From Sphingobacterium nematocida (GTDB taxonomy: Bacteria > Bacteroidota > Bacteroidia > Sphingobacteriales > Sphingobacteriaceae), in NCBI RefSeq assembly GCF_900168125.1, contig NZ_FUZF01000017.1:1-64000 (forward strand): DNA of 64,000 nucleotides, in the 5' to 3' direction. The notes under the pieces were generated by a model. The model made no database searches and was not told the DNA's origin. It worked only from the letters and a program-made list of their open reading frames with translations. This document shows positions 1 to 8,762 of the stretch, piece by piece; position 1 is the first letter of the stretch; every line of letters starts with the position of its first letter. Both the position numbers and the translations under genes were made by a program.

Positions 1-251
1 ATAACGTCTTTTAAAACCGTAATCTGTAAAGTCTGCTCGGCAACAATCCTTTTGTATTGCGCCAACTCTTTTTCCATTTCCCGCAACTGCTTAAGCTGCG
101 AAACCTCCATACCCGAATATTTGCTCTTCCAAGAATAGAAAGTCCCTTGGCTAATACCATGCTCTCGGCAGATATCCGAAACCGATTGCCCAGCTTCCTG
201 CTGTGATAAAATCTTGATGATTTGTGATTCGCTAAACTTACTTTTTTTCAT
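1..251 (-). CDS. IS3-family transposase OrfA, cut by window edge
   Basis: The minus strand encodes about 83 residues starting MKKSKFSESQIIKILSQQ and runs off the left edge of the window without a stop. It has the OrfA pattern of IS3-family elements: a helix-turn-helix segment (about residues 5-45, with DICREHGISQGTFYSWKSKY) followed by a leucine-heptad-like helix (KQLREMEKELAQYKRIVAEQ). OrfA binds the element ends and is normally fused by frameshift to a DDE OrfB, which would lie outside the window. The wording around GMEVSQLKQL is closest to the IS407-like branch, but I assign only the family. The ATG is about 57 bases inside the presumed element end, which is normal for IS3 elements. Confidence 0.88.
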   Translation of the reverse strand, partial: MKKSKFSESQIIKILSQQEAGQSVSDICREHGISQGTFYSWKSKYSGMEVSQLKQLREMEKELAQYKRIVAEQTLQITVLKDV

Positions 252-308
252 TGTCCCTAAATTATAAAACTACATTAATAATCGTAGCTATTTTAAGGGA
301 AGATTACA
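1..308 (-). mobile_element. End of an IS3-family insertion sequence
   Basis: The transposase start is preceded by a short non-coding end that on the minus strand begins TGTAATCTTCCCTTAAAATA. It starts with TG, as IS3-family ends do. The boundary is placed where the reading frame of the neighbouring interrupted gene stops matching its family. The other end and the target duplication lie outside the window, so the exact terminus is inferred. Confidence 0.7.
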
Positions 309-423
309 TAATCAATTCCTGAATGTTTTTCTCTATACTGGACTTTTCCAGATATTGCCCTGTGGCAAATAGGTGTTTAACCGCTTCTTGCCCCTTGTTG
401 TAAAAATTGATTCTCTTTTGCAT
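309..423 (-). pseudogene. AhpD-like carboxymuconolactone decarboxylase family gene, 5' remnant interrupted by the IS
   Basis: From an ATG on the minus strand, 38 codons read MQKRINFYNKGQEAVKHLF, then a segment ending SSIEKNIQELI. This is the usual N-terminus of small Bacteroidota carboxymuconolactone decarboxylase/AhpD-fold proteins, normally about 140-150 residues long. The frame then enters the IS end and stops at once (ATG TAA). The CxxC-containing core that normally follows is missing, so the gene is broken. The rest may survive on the far side of the element, outside the window. Identification rests on N-terminal resemblance only. Confidence 0.65.
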
Positions 424-764
424 GTTAAAATATTTTAATAAAAGCTAATACAAACAATTATTCCATACCGGATAAAAATATGGAAGTTTTTTTCTTAAAA
501 TTGGACAGGTAACTGTCATTCAATTACTACAACGTTAAATTACAGTTATTTATTGGTTTATTCGAAGAGATTAATTTACATAAGTCACTTGAGATTCATT
601 ATGCACTGTCATTTTCTGATTTCATGTTTGTCAAATATTTTACATCGATGTTTCGACTTTTAATCATCTTCGGTACAGATATTTCTAGATTCCTCGTCAA
701 GAAAAAAATATATCTTTAGGGTAACTAAAATATATAAACCTTGTGGTTACGAAATTATCAATAA
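424..764. other. AT-rich intergenic stretch, no gene seen
   Basis: This 341-base stretch separates the interrupted AhpD-like gene from the next plus-strand gene. All frames are broken by stops. It must hold two divergent promoters. A near match to the -7 consensus (TATCTTTA) lies at about 710-717, too weak to call. I see no RNA gene, strong hairpin or repeat here. Confidence 0.5.
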
Positions 765-1295
765 ATGAATGTATTCACATTTTCTGCTGTAATTGAATTG
801 ATTGGGATCAATCCTTTTGTGTATCTGCCGGAAGAAATATTACAGGCCGTTTTTAAACAGGCGGACAAATCTAAAAGCCCGATACCAGTGCAAGGAACAA
901 TAAACATGAAGCCTTACCGACAAACATTGGTAAAATATGCAGGTGCGTGGCGGCTGTATATTAATCTAAAGATGCTGGATCGTTCTCCCAGCAGGATTGG
1001 AGAGTTAATAGAAGTTACCATAGCTTTCGACCCTACTGAAAGATCTGTAACGGCACATCCAGCATTGCTTAGAGCTTTGTTGGCGTATCCAGAGGCCAAA
1101 CAGGTTTTCGATTCCTTGCAGATCTCCTTACAAAAAGAAATCATTCGTTATATTTCTTTTTTGAAAACAGAAAAAAGCATTGATCACAATGTAAAGAAAG
1201 CCATTGACTTCCTATTGGGCAAAGGACGCTTTATAGGAAGAGATGGTATAAAAAAAATAAGAATGGATAACAAAGCAAAATCAACACCCACTTAA
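765..1295 (+). CDS. DUF1905 / YdeI-OmpD-associated domain protein
   Basis: A 176-residue soluble protein. Residues about 1-80 fit a DUF1905 beta-barrel-like domain (FVYLPEEILQAVF, then VQGTINMKPYRQTLVKY and a GAWRLYINLKML strand). Residues about 95-165 fit the YdeI/OmpD-associated family (ALLAYPEAKQVFDSL, KEIIRYISFLKTEKS), a helical domain ending in a basic tail. Such two-domain proteins are common in Bacteroidota and have been linked by annotation to bacteriocin protection, but the biochemical role is not established. It has no signal peptide or membrane segment and appears monocistronic. The domain call is fairly sure; the function is not. Confidence 0.75.
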   Translation: MNVFTFSAVIELIGINPFVYLPEEILQAVFKQADKSKSPIPVQGTINMKPYRQTLVKYAGAWRLYINLKMLDRSPSRIGELIEVTIAFDPTERSVTAHPALLRALLAYPEAKQVFDSLQISLQKEIIRYISFLKTEKSIDHNVKKAIDFLLGKGRFIGRDGIKKIRMDNKAKSTPT

Positions 1296-1333
1296 ATCGA
1301 ACTAAACCTGGCATCCTAACAGGTTAATGTTTT

Positions 1334-1933
1334 TCAAAAAGATAGATTCTGTCGAGAATCAGGATGCTGTTTTCGAATATCACTCTCCTCAAAATAGTCG
1401 ATCGTTTCTTGTATAGTTTTTTCCGTTGTGATTATATCCATAAGAATCAATTTAGCGGTGGCTTTTACATTTTTATCCGTTGTATTGAAATTTGAATACA
1501 TGAAATTCATCAAGAAATCACTTTTGTTATTTAAAGTTTCTTTCAATTCTTCAATATTAGAAAGTAACGCTATTTTTCTATAATCAATCAGATCTATTTT
1601 AGTATTAGCGATAGATTTCCAGGCATTGATTCTAATCTGAGGAATATGTACCCCATCTGATTTTAAGATAATATCTTGAAAGCTGATATTATTGTTGTTG
1701 GCATACCGATTCAGCGAATCAATTAAGGCCTGCTGTTTAGGCATCTTGTTAGCAAGTTCCTCTTTAGATTCCTTCAGCTCACTATCTATCGTGGAAAACA
1801 CTTGGTGGATATAAGCTTTATCCTTTTGTTGAGAATTCCAGTTGTCGATAAAAAGCGCGATAAGAATACCTGCAATAACTGGGATAATCTCTTTGATGAA
1901 TTGAACAGAATAATTTTTAATTTTTGCTTTCAT
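1334..1933 (-). CDS. Single-pass membrane protein of the DUF6090 type
   Basis: The chosen ATG gives 199 residues. A longer frame adds 11 residues but overlaps the upstream gene. A short basic N-terminus (MKAKIKNYSVQFIKEI) leads into one membrane helix (IPVIAGILIALFIDNWNS, about residues 17-34), followed by a long, mostly helical extracytoplasmic domain with many Glu, Lys and Asn. This layout, with the DNW motif after the helix, matches the DUF6090 family of Bacteroidota membrane proteins of unknown function. It starts 4 bases after the stop of the preceding minus-strand gene, so the two are probably co-transcribed. Confidence 0.65.
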   Translation of the reverse strand: MKAKIKNYSVQFIKEIIPVIAGILIALFIDNWNSQQKDKAYIHQVFSTIDSELKESKEELANKMPKQQALIDSLNRYANNNNISFQDIILKSDGVHIPQIRINAWKSIANTKIDLIDYRKIALLSNIEELKETLNNKSDFLMNFMYSNFNTTDKNVKATAKLILMDIITTEKTIQETIDYFEESDIRKQHPDSRQNLSF

Positions 1934-1937
1934 TTTA

Positions 1938-2408
1938 CTAAAATGTATTTTTAAGTTCAACACCAAATTGTCGACCTTCTACAAGAGCCTTTTTATCTAG
2001 TCTCGTACCCACGAGCGCTCCCAAGAGTAGTCCAATAGGAAGACCAATACCCAACAATCCCATATTACCTACACTCAGTGCAAAGGCTACGCCGATAGGT
2101 AAACCAAAACCAGTCATTCCTAGTGGTATCCATAGATTTCTATAATAGTTTTTAGGCACATACTTATGTTCCTTTTCAAGAAATTTAGTGATTTGACTTT
2201 GGGTCTTGATTAGCAGCGCTTTAAATTTCTTATCCGACGAGGGGAAAGAATTGAGTCTTTCGATGTTTTGATTTATAAACTCAATAGTTTTATCCGGCAG
2301 GTTTTTATCATTCAACTCGTTGATGAATTGTTCAAATGCGCCCAAAGCCGCGCTAAGCTTAGGAGCGGTCTGTGGGATTTCACTTTTGTTTATTTCAATG
2401 GTTCTCAT
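1938..2408 (-). CDS. Hypothetical protein with glycine-rich membrane segment
   Basis: A 156-residue protein I do not recognise by name. The first 85 residues are hydrophilic and helical (INELNDKNLPDKTIEFINQN). Residues about 92-137 form two hydrophobic, glycine-rich stretches with GxxxG-type spacing (GMTGFGLPIGVAFAL, GLLGIGLPIGLLLGALVG), suggesting a tightly packed membrane hairpin. The C-terminus is short and charged. It is the first gene of a two-gene minus-strand unit with the single-pass membrane protein downstream, so a joint membrane role is plausible but unproven. Confidence 0.6.
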   Translation of the reverse strand: MRTIEINKSEIPQTAPKLSAALGAFEQFINELNDKNLPDKTIEFINQNIERLNSFPSSDKKFKALLIKTQSQITKFLEKEHKYVPKNYYRNLWIPLGMTGFGLPIGVAFALSVGNMGLLGIGLPIGLLLGALVGTRLDKKALVEGRQFGVELKNTF

Positions 2409-2955
2409 TGTAGTCGGTTTGGATAGTATTTCTTCGTCGTATTGTTACATTACAAATATATATATTCCCCAGTACGATTGGCATATGCTGTTTCTTTCTT
2501 TGGTCTAGAGACAAAGAGAAAAAAAACTATTGATTAAATCAAACCCTATTTGGGACCGAAATAGAGCTTATCGACTATCAAATCCTATGTAGTACCTCTG
2601 TGTAAAACAATAACACATACTTAACTTGGAGTTGATTCTTGAATGACATATTTGCATCGTTCCCAGATCAGAATTATGTGTAAAGAGGTCAAATCACATT
2701 TTAAATTATATGTAGTATCGGTATGAATACACCTATTCGAATTATAGTTAAGCCTATCGACGTTCATTTGTACAGTATCCTTAGCAATGAAATGTTTTAA
2801 TACAGCTTCATTGCTAGAAAAGAAGAGGTAGTGCGAGATCCGATCTGCCTTCCCTTAGCACCTTGAAGTTAGATTATTTTTTTTACCTAAAAGTTGTAAT
2901 TTTTATGTAATTTAATTGCAACTTAAAACTATAGAGAAAGAGCAACCTTAATATT
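2409..2955. other. Divergent promoter region between the membrane-protein pair and the glycogen operon
   Basis: No open frame of note lies in these 547 bases. On the minus strand, TATATTTG (positions 2453-2460, about 45 bases before the membrane-protein ATG) matches the Bacteroidota -7 element TAnnTTTG, although no TTG lies at the right distance upstream. The plus-strand leader of the glycogen operon has a TTGTAATTTTTATGTAATTT segment at about 2893-2912 as a weak promoter candidate. I see no riboswitch-like structure. Confidence 0.4.
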
Positions 2956-5409
2956 ATGACTGAAACAAAGAAAGAAGGCATCGCATCAGAGATGATAGCA
3001 GAGGAATCTTTAGATGGAAACATACAACATGTGAATAATCCGGTATTGGATTTACCCACAATCGAAAAAAAATATTTACGGGCCGTAGCCGCATATCACA
3101 AAGAAGGTAATAGTTATATTCTAACTGATGGAAAAGCGCGCGTAGAAATTAAAGTATTAACTGATGATATTATTCGTGTCAGATTAGCACCGCAAGGAGC
3201 TTTTCTAGAGGACTTTTCTTACGCAGTAGTTGCTCAGGAACATTCTGCTCATGGTCATAATTTTATGGAGGACGATACGTATTATAGCATATATACCGCG
3301 ACAGTAATCTGTAGAGTTAGTAAAAAGGATTTTCTTGTATCTTTTTCCGATGTCGAAGGAAAGTTGATGAACTCCGATTATGCGCCGATGCATTGGGAGG
3401 AAAGCCCTGATTTTGGTGGTTATTATGTGTATTGTACGAAAAAAGCATTTAATGATGAAGTCTTTTTTGGTTGTGGTGATAAAGCTTCGAATCTTAATCT
3501 GCGCGGAAGAAGAATACGTAATTGGAATTCAGATACCTATTCGTTTGGTTTTAATCAAGATCCGCTGTATAAGACCATTCCCTTTTATATAGGTGTTACC
3601 AGCGGCGATTCCTATGGGATCTTCTTTGACAACACCTTTAAAACACATTTCGATTTCGCGGCAGAGCATAACGACCAGACTAGCTTTTGGTCTGAAGGTG
3701 GCGAACTTCAATATTATTATATCCATGGACCTAAAATGATGGATGTGGTGATGCGGTATCATCAGTTGACGGGTACCCATTTTATGCCCCCGATGTGGGC
3801 CATCGGATATCATCAATGCCGTTGGAGCTATTATCCAGAAAAGAAAGTGCTGGATGTAGCAGCCGAATTTAGGAAACGCGAGATTCCTTGTGATGCTTTA
3901 TACCTAGATATCGATTACATGGATGGATACAGATGTTTTACCTGGAATAAAAAATATTTTCCAGATCCAAAACAAATGATAAAAGACCTTTCTGCTAATG
4001 GATTTAAGACTGTGGTCATGATAGATCCTGGTATTAAAGTAGATGAAGATTATTGGGTGTTTAAAGAAGGTCATGATAATAAATATTTCTGTAGGAGAGG
4101 AGATGATTATTTTATGGAAGGTTTTGTTTGGCCGGGACGGTGCCAATTCCCCGATTATACAGACCCTGAGGTACGCCAATGGTGGGGTACGCTATACAAG
4201 GGGCTGGTTGAAGATGGTGTTGCGGGATTCTGGAATGATATGAACGAACCTGCCGTTTTTGGTCGAGGTACTTTCCCCGACGACGTAAGGCACGATTACG
4301 ACGGACAGCGCGGTTCACACCGTAAGGCGCATAACATATATGGTATGCAGATGGTTCGCGCTACTTATGAGGGGCTTCAGAAATTATATAAAAATAAGAG
4401 GCCCTTTACTATTACTCGCGCCGCATATTCGGGTACACAGCGTTACGCATCCGTGTGGACAGGTGATAATATAGCCACTTGGGAACATCTACGTATCGGG
4501 ATTTTACAGCTCCAGCGCTTATCGATATCCGGACTGTCGTTTTGTGGTACAGACATAGGTGGTTTTACAGGCAATCCCGACGGAGAGCTATATACCCGAT
4601 GGATGCAGTTTGGAGTATTCTCCCCTTTTATGCGGGTTCATTCGGCAGGAGATACCGTAGATCGAGAACCATGGAGTTTCGGTCCGCAGTGGGAGGCTAT
4701 ATGCAAAAAATTCATTGAACTTCGGTATAAGCTCTTGCCTTACATTTATTCCGTATTTTGGCAACAGCATAAATATGGCGTACCTATTTTGAGGCCGGTG
4801 TCGATGTTGGAACAGGATGTTTATAAAAATTTATTACGCGAAGAAGAGTTTGCCTTTGGTGATAAAATATTAGTTTCTCCGGTTTTAAATCCTGGTCAAG
4901 AATACAAAGTTGTGTATCTTCCCCGAGGAAATTGGTACTATTATTTTAATAATAATCTGTACGAGGGCGGTCAGGAGATCAGGATAAGCACACCTCTCGA
5001 TGAAATGCCAATTTTTGTGTCGGCAGGAGCCATAATACCCGAGTATCCTGTGATGCAATACACCGACGAAAAGAAAATTGAGACATTAAAGCTGATCACT
5101 TACTATAGTGATGGGGAGCATAAGAGCTATGGCTATGCCGATCACGGAGATACTTTTGCTTATGAGCAGGATATCTACCTAGAGAAGCGGTTTAAACAGA
5201 TCGGAACTGCCAATAGCGTCACGTTAGTACAGCAACGGGACGGCTTATATACCGAGCGTTATGATACCTATAGTATTTATTTTGTTGGACTCCCATTTGA
5301 TTGGACAAAAGCGATGGTAGACGGGGTTACTGTCCCTATATCGACCGATGATACCGGACAGCCGTACATTACGGTCGACAACGATTTTAAGAAACTAATT
5401 ATAGAATAA
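2956..5409 (+). CDS. GH31 family alpha-glucosidase
   Basis: An 817-residue glycoside hydrolase of family 31, which removes alpha-linked glucose from non-reducing ends. An N-terminal beta-sandwich (about 40-270) precedes the catalytic barrel (about 275-620) and C-terminal beta domains. The nucleophile aspartate is D428 in FWNDMNEPAVF and the acid/base is D504 in WTGDN. The substrate-binding text HQCRWSYYPEKKV and LDIDYMDGYRCFTW is also intact. There is no signal peptide, so it should act in the cytoplasm. It is the first gene of the operon, 6 bases before glgB, which suggests that it works on glycogen or on maltodextrin derived from it. No GH13 debranching enzyme or phosphorylase is present in the operon. 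Confidence 0.93.
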   Translation: MTETKKEGIASEMIAEESLDGNIQHVNNPVLDLPTIEKKYLRAVAAYHKEGNSYILTDGKARVEIKVLTDDIIRVRLAPQGAFLEDFSYAVVAQEHSAHGHNFMEDDTYYSIYTATVICRVSKKDFLVSFSDVEGKLMNSDYAPMHWEESPDFGGYYVYCTKKAFNDEVFFGCGDKASNLNLRGRRIRNWNSDTYSFGFNQDPLYKTIPFYIGVTSGDSYGIFFDNTFKTHFDFAAEHNDQTSFWSEGGELQYYYIHGPKMMDVVMRYHQLTGTHFMPPMWAIGYHQCRWSYYPEKKVLDVAAEFRKREIPCDALYLDIDYMDGYRCFTWNKKYFPDPKQMIKDLSANGFKTVVMIDPGIKVDEDYWVFKEGHDNKYFCRRGDDYFMEGFVWPGRCQFPDYTDPEVRQWWGTLYKGLVEDGVAGFWNDMNEPAVFGRGTFPDDVRHDYDGQRGSHRKAHNIYGMQMVRATYEGLQKLYKNKRPFTITRAAYSGTQRYASVWTGDNIATWEHLRIGILQLQRLSISGLSFCGTDIGGFTGNPDGELYTRWMQFGVFSPFMRVHSAGDTVDREPWSFGPQWEAICKKFIELRYKLLPYIYSVFWQQHKYGVPILRPVSMLEQDVYKNLLREEEFAFGDKILVSPVLNPGQEYKVVYLPRGNWYYYFNNNLYEGGQEIRISTPLDEMPIFVSAGAIIPEYPVMQYTDEKKIETLKLITYYSDGEHKSYGYADHGDTFAYEQDIYLEKRFKQIGTANSVTLVQQRDGLYTERYDTYSIYFVGLPFDWTKAMVDGVTVPISTDDTGQPYITVDNDFKKLIIE

Positions 5410-5415
5410 TGTATT

Positions 5416-7326
5416 ATGGATAGTCCTGTTGAAGTTTTTTCGCTTTTTACTGATTTTGATATCACACTCTTTAAATCAGGGAAACATTTTCGTTTATACG
5501 AAAAGCTGGGGTCTCAAACTGTTTTTTTGAATGGAAGACAGGGTGTATATTTTGCTGTTTGGGCACCAAATGCTCAAAGTATATCCGTAATTGGTGATTT
5601 CAACGGATGGAACCCTCATAGTCACAAGCTCTACGTACGGTGGGATGGTAGTGGCATTTGGGAGGGAGCTATTTTTGATATTGGACTGGGAGAAGTTTAC
5701 AAATACCAAATTGTTACCGAGTCGGGTGAACGATTAGAAAAAGCAGACCCTTTCTCCTTATCAATGGAACTTCCCCCTCAGACAGCATCAGTCGTTAGCA
5801 CAACCTGGTATCAGTGGAATGATGAATCATGGATGAGAAACCGATCCGACAAGAATCGACTAGATAGGCCGTGGTCGGTTTATGAACTGCACTTAGGTTC
5901 TTGGATGAGAGATGCTAATGAGCCTGACAAATTTCTTACTTATCGTGAGATAGCGGAAAAATTAGTGCCATATATCAAGAATATGGGCTTCACCCATGTT
6001 GAGTTTATGCCGATAATGGAACATCCTTATTATCCATCTTGGGGGTATCAGATTTCAGGGTATTATGCAGCAAGTTCTAGATACGGTAGCTCCCAGGAGC
6101 TCATGTATCTGATTGAGCAGCTTCATAAGAGTGATGTAGCAGTCATTTTGGACTGGGTTCCTTCTCATTTTCCAGGAGATGCCCATGGCTTGTATCGATT
6201 TGATGGAACAGCTTTGTACGAACATGAGGATTATCGAAAAGGCTTTCACCCTGACTGGAAGTCATATATTTTTAATTACGGGCGAAACGAAGTAAGATCC
6301 TTTCTTATCAGCAATGCTTTATTTTGGCTGGATAGGTACCATATCGATGGCCTACGAGTTGACGCAGTTGCTTCAATGTTGTACCTCGATTATTCTCGGG
6401 ATGAAGGCGAATGGTTGCCTAATGAATTTGGTGGACGAGAAAATTTAGAAGCAGTTTCCTTTTTAAAAGAATTTAATGAGGCGGTGTATAGCAACTACCC
6501 AGACGTACAGACTATTGCCGAAGAATCTACCTCTTGGCCAGGCGTGAGTCAACCCACTTACAATGGTGGATTAGGGTTTGGTATGAAGTGGATGATGGGC
6601 TGGATGCACGATACACTAAACTATTTTAAAGAAGATCCTATTAATCGAAAGTATTACCACGGTAATTTTACCTTTTCATCTGTGTACGCTTTCAGCGAAC
6701 ATTTTATGCTTCCATTGTCACACGATGAAGTGGTACACGGCAAACAATCGCTCATTTATAAAATGCCAGGTGATGAATGGCAAAAGTTCGCTAATCTTAG
6801 GGCATTATACTTGTTTATGTATACCTTTTCAGGAACCAAACTTTTATTTATGGGAGGCGAGTTCGGTCAGACTTCTGAATGGAACGTCAATCAATCGTTA
6901 GATTGGCATCTGCTTAATTTTGCGCCACATCGTGGTATGCAGACATTTATTAAAGAGTTAAATCAACTCTATAGATCCGAACCAGCGTTATACGAGAAAG
7001 CATTCAGTCACGAAGGCTTTCATTGGATTGAAGTAGGAGATGTAGAAAATAGTGTATTTGCATTCCTTCGTAGAGGACATGACTTAAGCAACGACTTGAT
7101 GGTCGTCTTAAATCTGACGCCTATTGTTCGAGAAAACTATCGTCTAGGTGTTCCTCAAAAAGGTAACTGGGAGATTATATTCAATTCAGATGATTTAAGT
7201 TATTTTGGTTCGGGTTTAGAGACATCCAATAAAAAGTCAGAGCCCATACCTTGGGTGGGTCAACAGGAATCAATTAGTATAAGTTTACCTCCCTTGGGAG
7301 GGCTTGTACTTAAGTTAACAAGTTAA
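5416..7326 (+). CDS. glgB: 1,4-alpha-glucan branching enzyme
   Basis: A 636-residue GH13 branching enzyme that forms the alpha-1,6 branches of glycogen. It has a CBM48 domain (about 28-115, YFAVWAPNAQSISVIGDFN), the amylase barrel (about 160-520) and a C-terminal beta domain. The conserved regions are all present: DWVPSHFP, GLRVDAVAS with nucleophile D316, AEESTSWPGV with E369, and LSHDEVVHGKQS with D437. The length fits the shorter GlgB group lacking an extra N-terminal module. It lies between the GH31 gene and glgA on the same strand, so it belongs to the glycogen operon. Confidence 0.96.
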   Translation: MDSPVEVFSLFTDFDITLFKSGKHFRLYEKLGSQTVFLNGRQGVYFAVWAPNAQSISVIGDFNGWNPHSHKLYVRWDGSGIWEGAIFDIGLGEVYKYQIVTESGERLEKADPFSLSMELPPQTASVVSTTWYQWNDESWMRNRSDKNRLDRPWSVYELHLGSWMRDANEPDKFLTYREIAEKLVPYIKNMGFTHVEFMPIMEHPYYPSWGYQISGYYAASSRYGSSQELMYLIEQLHKSDVAVILDWVPSHFPGDAHGLYRFDGTALYEHEDYRKGFHPDWKSYIFNYGRNEVRSFLISNALFWLDRYHIDGLRVDAVASMLYLDYSRDEGEWLPNEFGGRENLEAVSFLKEFNEAVYSNYPDVQTIAEESTSWPGVSQPTYNGGLGFGMKWMMGWMHDTLNYFKEDPINRKYYHGNFTFSSVYAFSEHFMLPLSHDEVVHGKQSLIYKMPGDEWQKFANLRALYLFMYTFSGTKLLFMGGEFGQTSEWNVNQSLDWHLLNFAPHRGMQTFIKELNQLYRSEPALYEKAFSHEGFHWIEVGDVENSVFAFLRRGHDLSNDLMVVLNLTPIVRENYRLGVPQKGNWEIIFNSDDLSYFGSGLETSNKKSEPIPWVGQQESISISLPPLGGLVLKLTS

Positions 7327-7348
7327 GTAATATAATTTTTGTTTATTT

Positions 7349-8761
7349 ATGAAGGTTTTTCATTTGAGTGTCGAGTGTTTTCCGGTAGCAAAGGTTGGCG
7401 GTCTCGCTGATGTGGTTGGAGCACTGCCTAGATATCAGCGTCAACTAGGTGTAGATTCTTCTGTTGTGATGCCTTGGTATGACCTTCCTTTTACCAAAGA
7501 TCATAAATGGGAGCTAGTCGGTACAGGCTCTATATATCAAGGATCAGAACTGATAACTTACAACGTATACAAAGAATCCGTAGATAGCTTGGGTTTTCCG
7601 CTGTACACCCTAAAAATAGAAGGTAAGCTCGATCGAAATGAGGTGTACGGATACGCCGATGAAGGTGAGCAGTGGATTGCATTTCAACATGCTTTTTTAG
7701 ATTGGCTTTGTAGCAGCGATATTCAACTCGATATTATTCATTGTCACGATCATCATACCGGGCTTATTCCATTTTTAATCCAGTATGGCAATGATTTTAA
7801 AAAGATATCAAAGGTCAAAACCGTGTTTACTGTTCATAATGGTCAGTATCAGGGAAAAATGAATTGGAACAAAGGAATATTACTACCGGCATTTGACACC
7901 TGGAAATGGGGTTTATTGGACTGGGATGGCATGATTAATTCGCTGGCAGCAGCAGTGAAATGTACCAATGCATTTACCACAGTTTCAGAAGGCTATTTAC
8001 AAGAACTATTTATTGAAGCAAATGGTCTTGAATCGCTATTCCGTCACGAAGCAGCAAAAGGCTATGGTATAGTAAACGGAATTGATGCTACATATTGGAA
8101 TCCTGCATTAGATACATTGATTCCTAATAAATATTGTATTGACGACGCCCAACAGGGTAAGCTTTTAAATAAAGAAGCATTTTGTCAGCGAGTAGGCCTA
8201 CCTGCAGAACTTCCACTTGTATCGTATATAGGACGATTTGCGTTAGAAAAAGGGGCCGATCTGTTACCCGTTGTTATTGAAAAGCTCTTTGCCACTTCAA
8301 GTGAGGTCGCGGTTTATGTATTAGGTTCAGGAGATTCAGATCTACAAAGCAGATTAGCTGAATTAGCAATTAAACATGCCGACAGATTAGCCGTTTACTT
8401 TGGTTATAATGAAGCATTGGCCCATGAGGTGTATGCAGCTTCGGATATGCTCCTTATGCCTTCACGGGTAGAACCTTGCGGGCTGAATCAATTATATGCT
8501 TTAAAATACGGAACGATTCCGATCGTACGTGCAATAGGAGGATTACGAGATACGGTTAAGGATATTTCCCAAGATGAAGGGTATGGCTTTGTCTTTAATA
8601 ACATCAATACGCAGGAAATTGTGAACACCATAGGTCGTGCTTTAGATCAATTTGACAGTAGCGACTGGCAATTAATAACACAGCGGGCTATGCAGCTCGA
8701 TTTCTCTTGGGATAAATCGGCTAAAAAATATATTGATTTGTATTACCAATTACTTAAATAA
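7349..8761 (+). CDS. glgA: Glycogen synthase (ADP-glucose type, GT5)
   Basis: A 470-residue GT5 glycosyltransferase extending alpha-1,4-glucan chains from ADP-glucose. The N-terminal KVGGLADVVGALP motif (K15, GGL 17-19) binds the sugar nucleotide. The C-terminal Rossmann domain carries YIGRFALEKGADLL and SRVEPCGLNQLYALKYG with E375, then the IGGLRDTV loop. The length and both domains are complete. It starts 22 bases after glgB and ends one base before the glgC ATG, so translation of glgA and glgC is likely coupled. Confidence 0.96.
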   Translation: MKVFHLSVECFPVAKVGGLADVVGALPRYQRQLGVDSSVVMPWYDLPFTKDHKWELVGTGSIYQGSELITYNVYKESVDSLGFPLYTLKIEGKLDRNEVYGYADEGEQWIAFQHAFLDWLCSSDIQLDIIHCHDHHTGLIPFLIQYGNDFKKISKVKTVFTVHNGQYQGKMNWNKGILLPAFDTWKWGLLDWDGMINSLAAAVKCTNAFTTVSEGYLQELFIEANGLESLFRHEAAKGYGIVNGIDATYWNPALDTLIPNKYCIDDAQQGKLLNKEAFCQRVGLPAELPLVSYIGRFALEKGADLLPVVIEKLFATSSEVAVYVLGSGDSDLQSRLAELAIKHADRLAVYFGYNEALAHEVYAASDMLLMPSRVEPCGLNQLYALKYGTIPIVRAIGGLRDTVKDISQDEGYGFVFNNINTQEIVNTIGRALDQFDSSDWQLITQRAMQLDFSWDKSAKKYIDLYYQLLK

Positions 8762-8762
8762 A

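Noticed and set aside
3205..4770. Several 60-95-codon frames within the GH31 gene
   Set aside because: They are shadows of an 817-codon gene with clear catalytic motifs.
8733..8762. Upstream ATG for glgC
   Set aside because: It lies within the last codons of glgA and adds 10 residues absent from the family; the ATG at 8763 follows the glgA stop directly.
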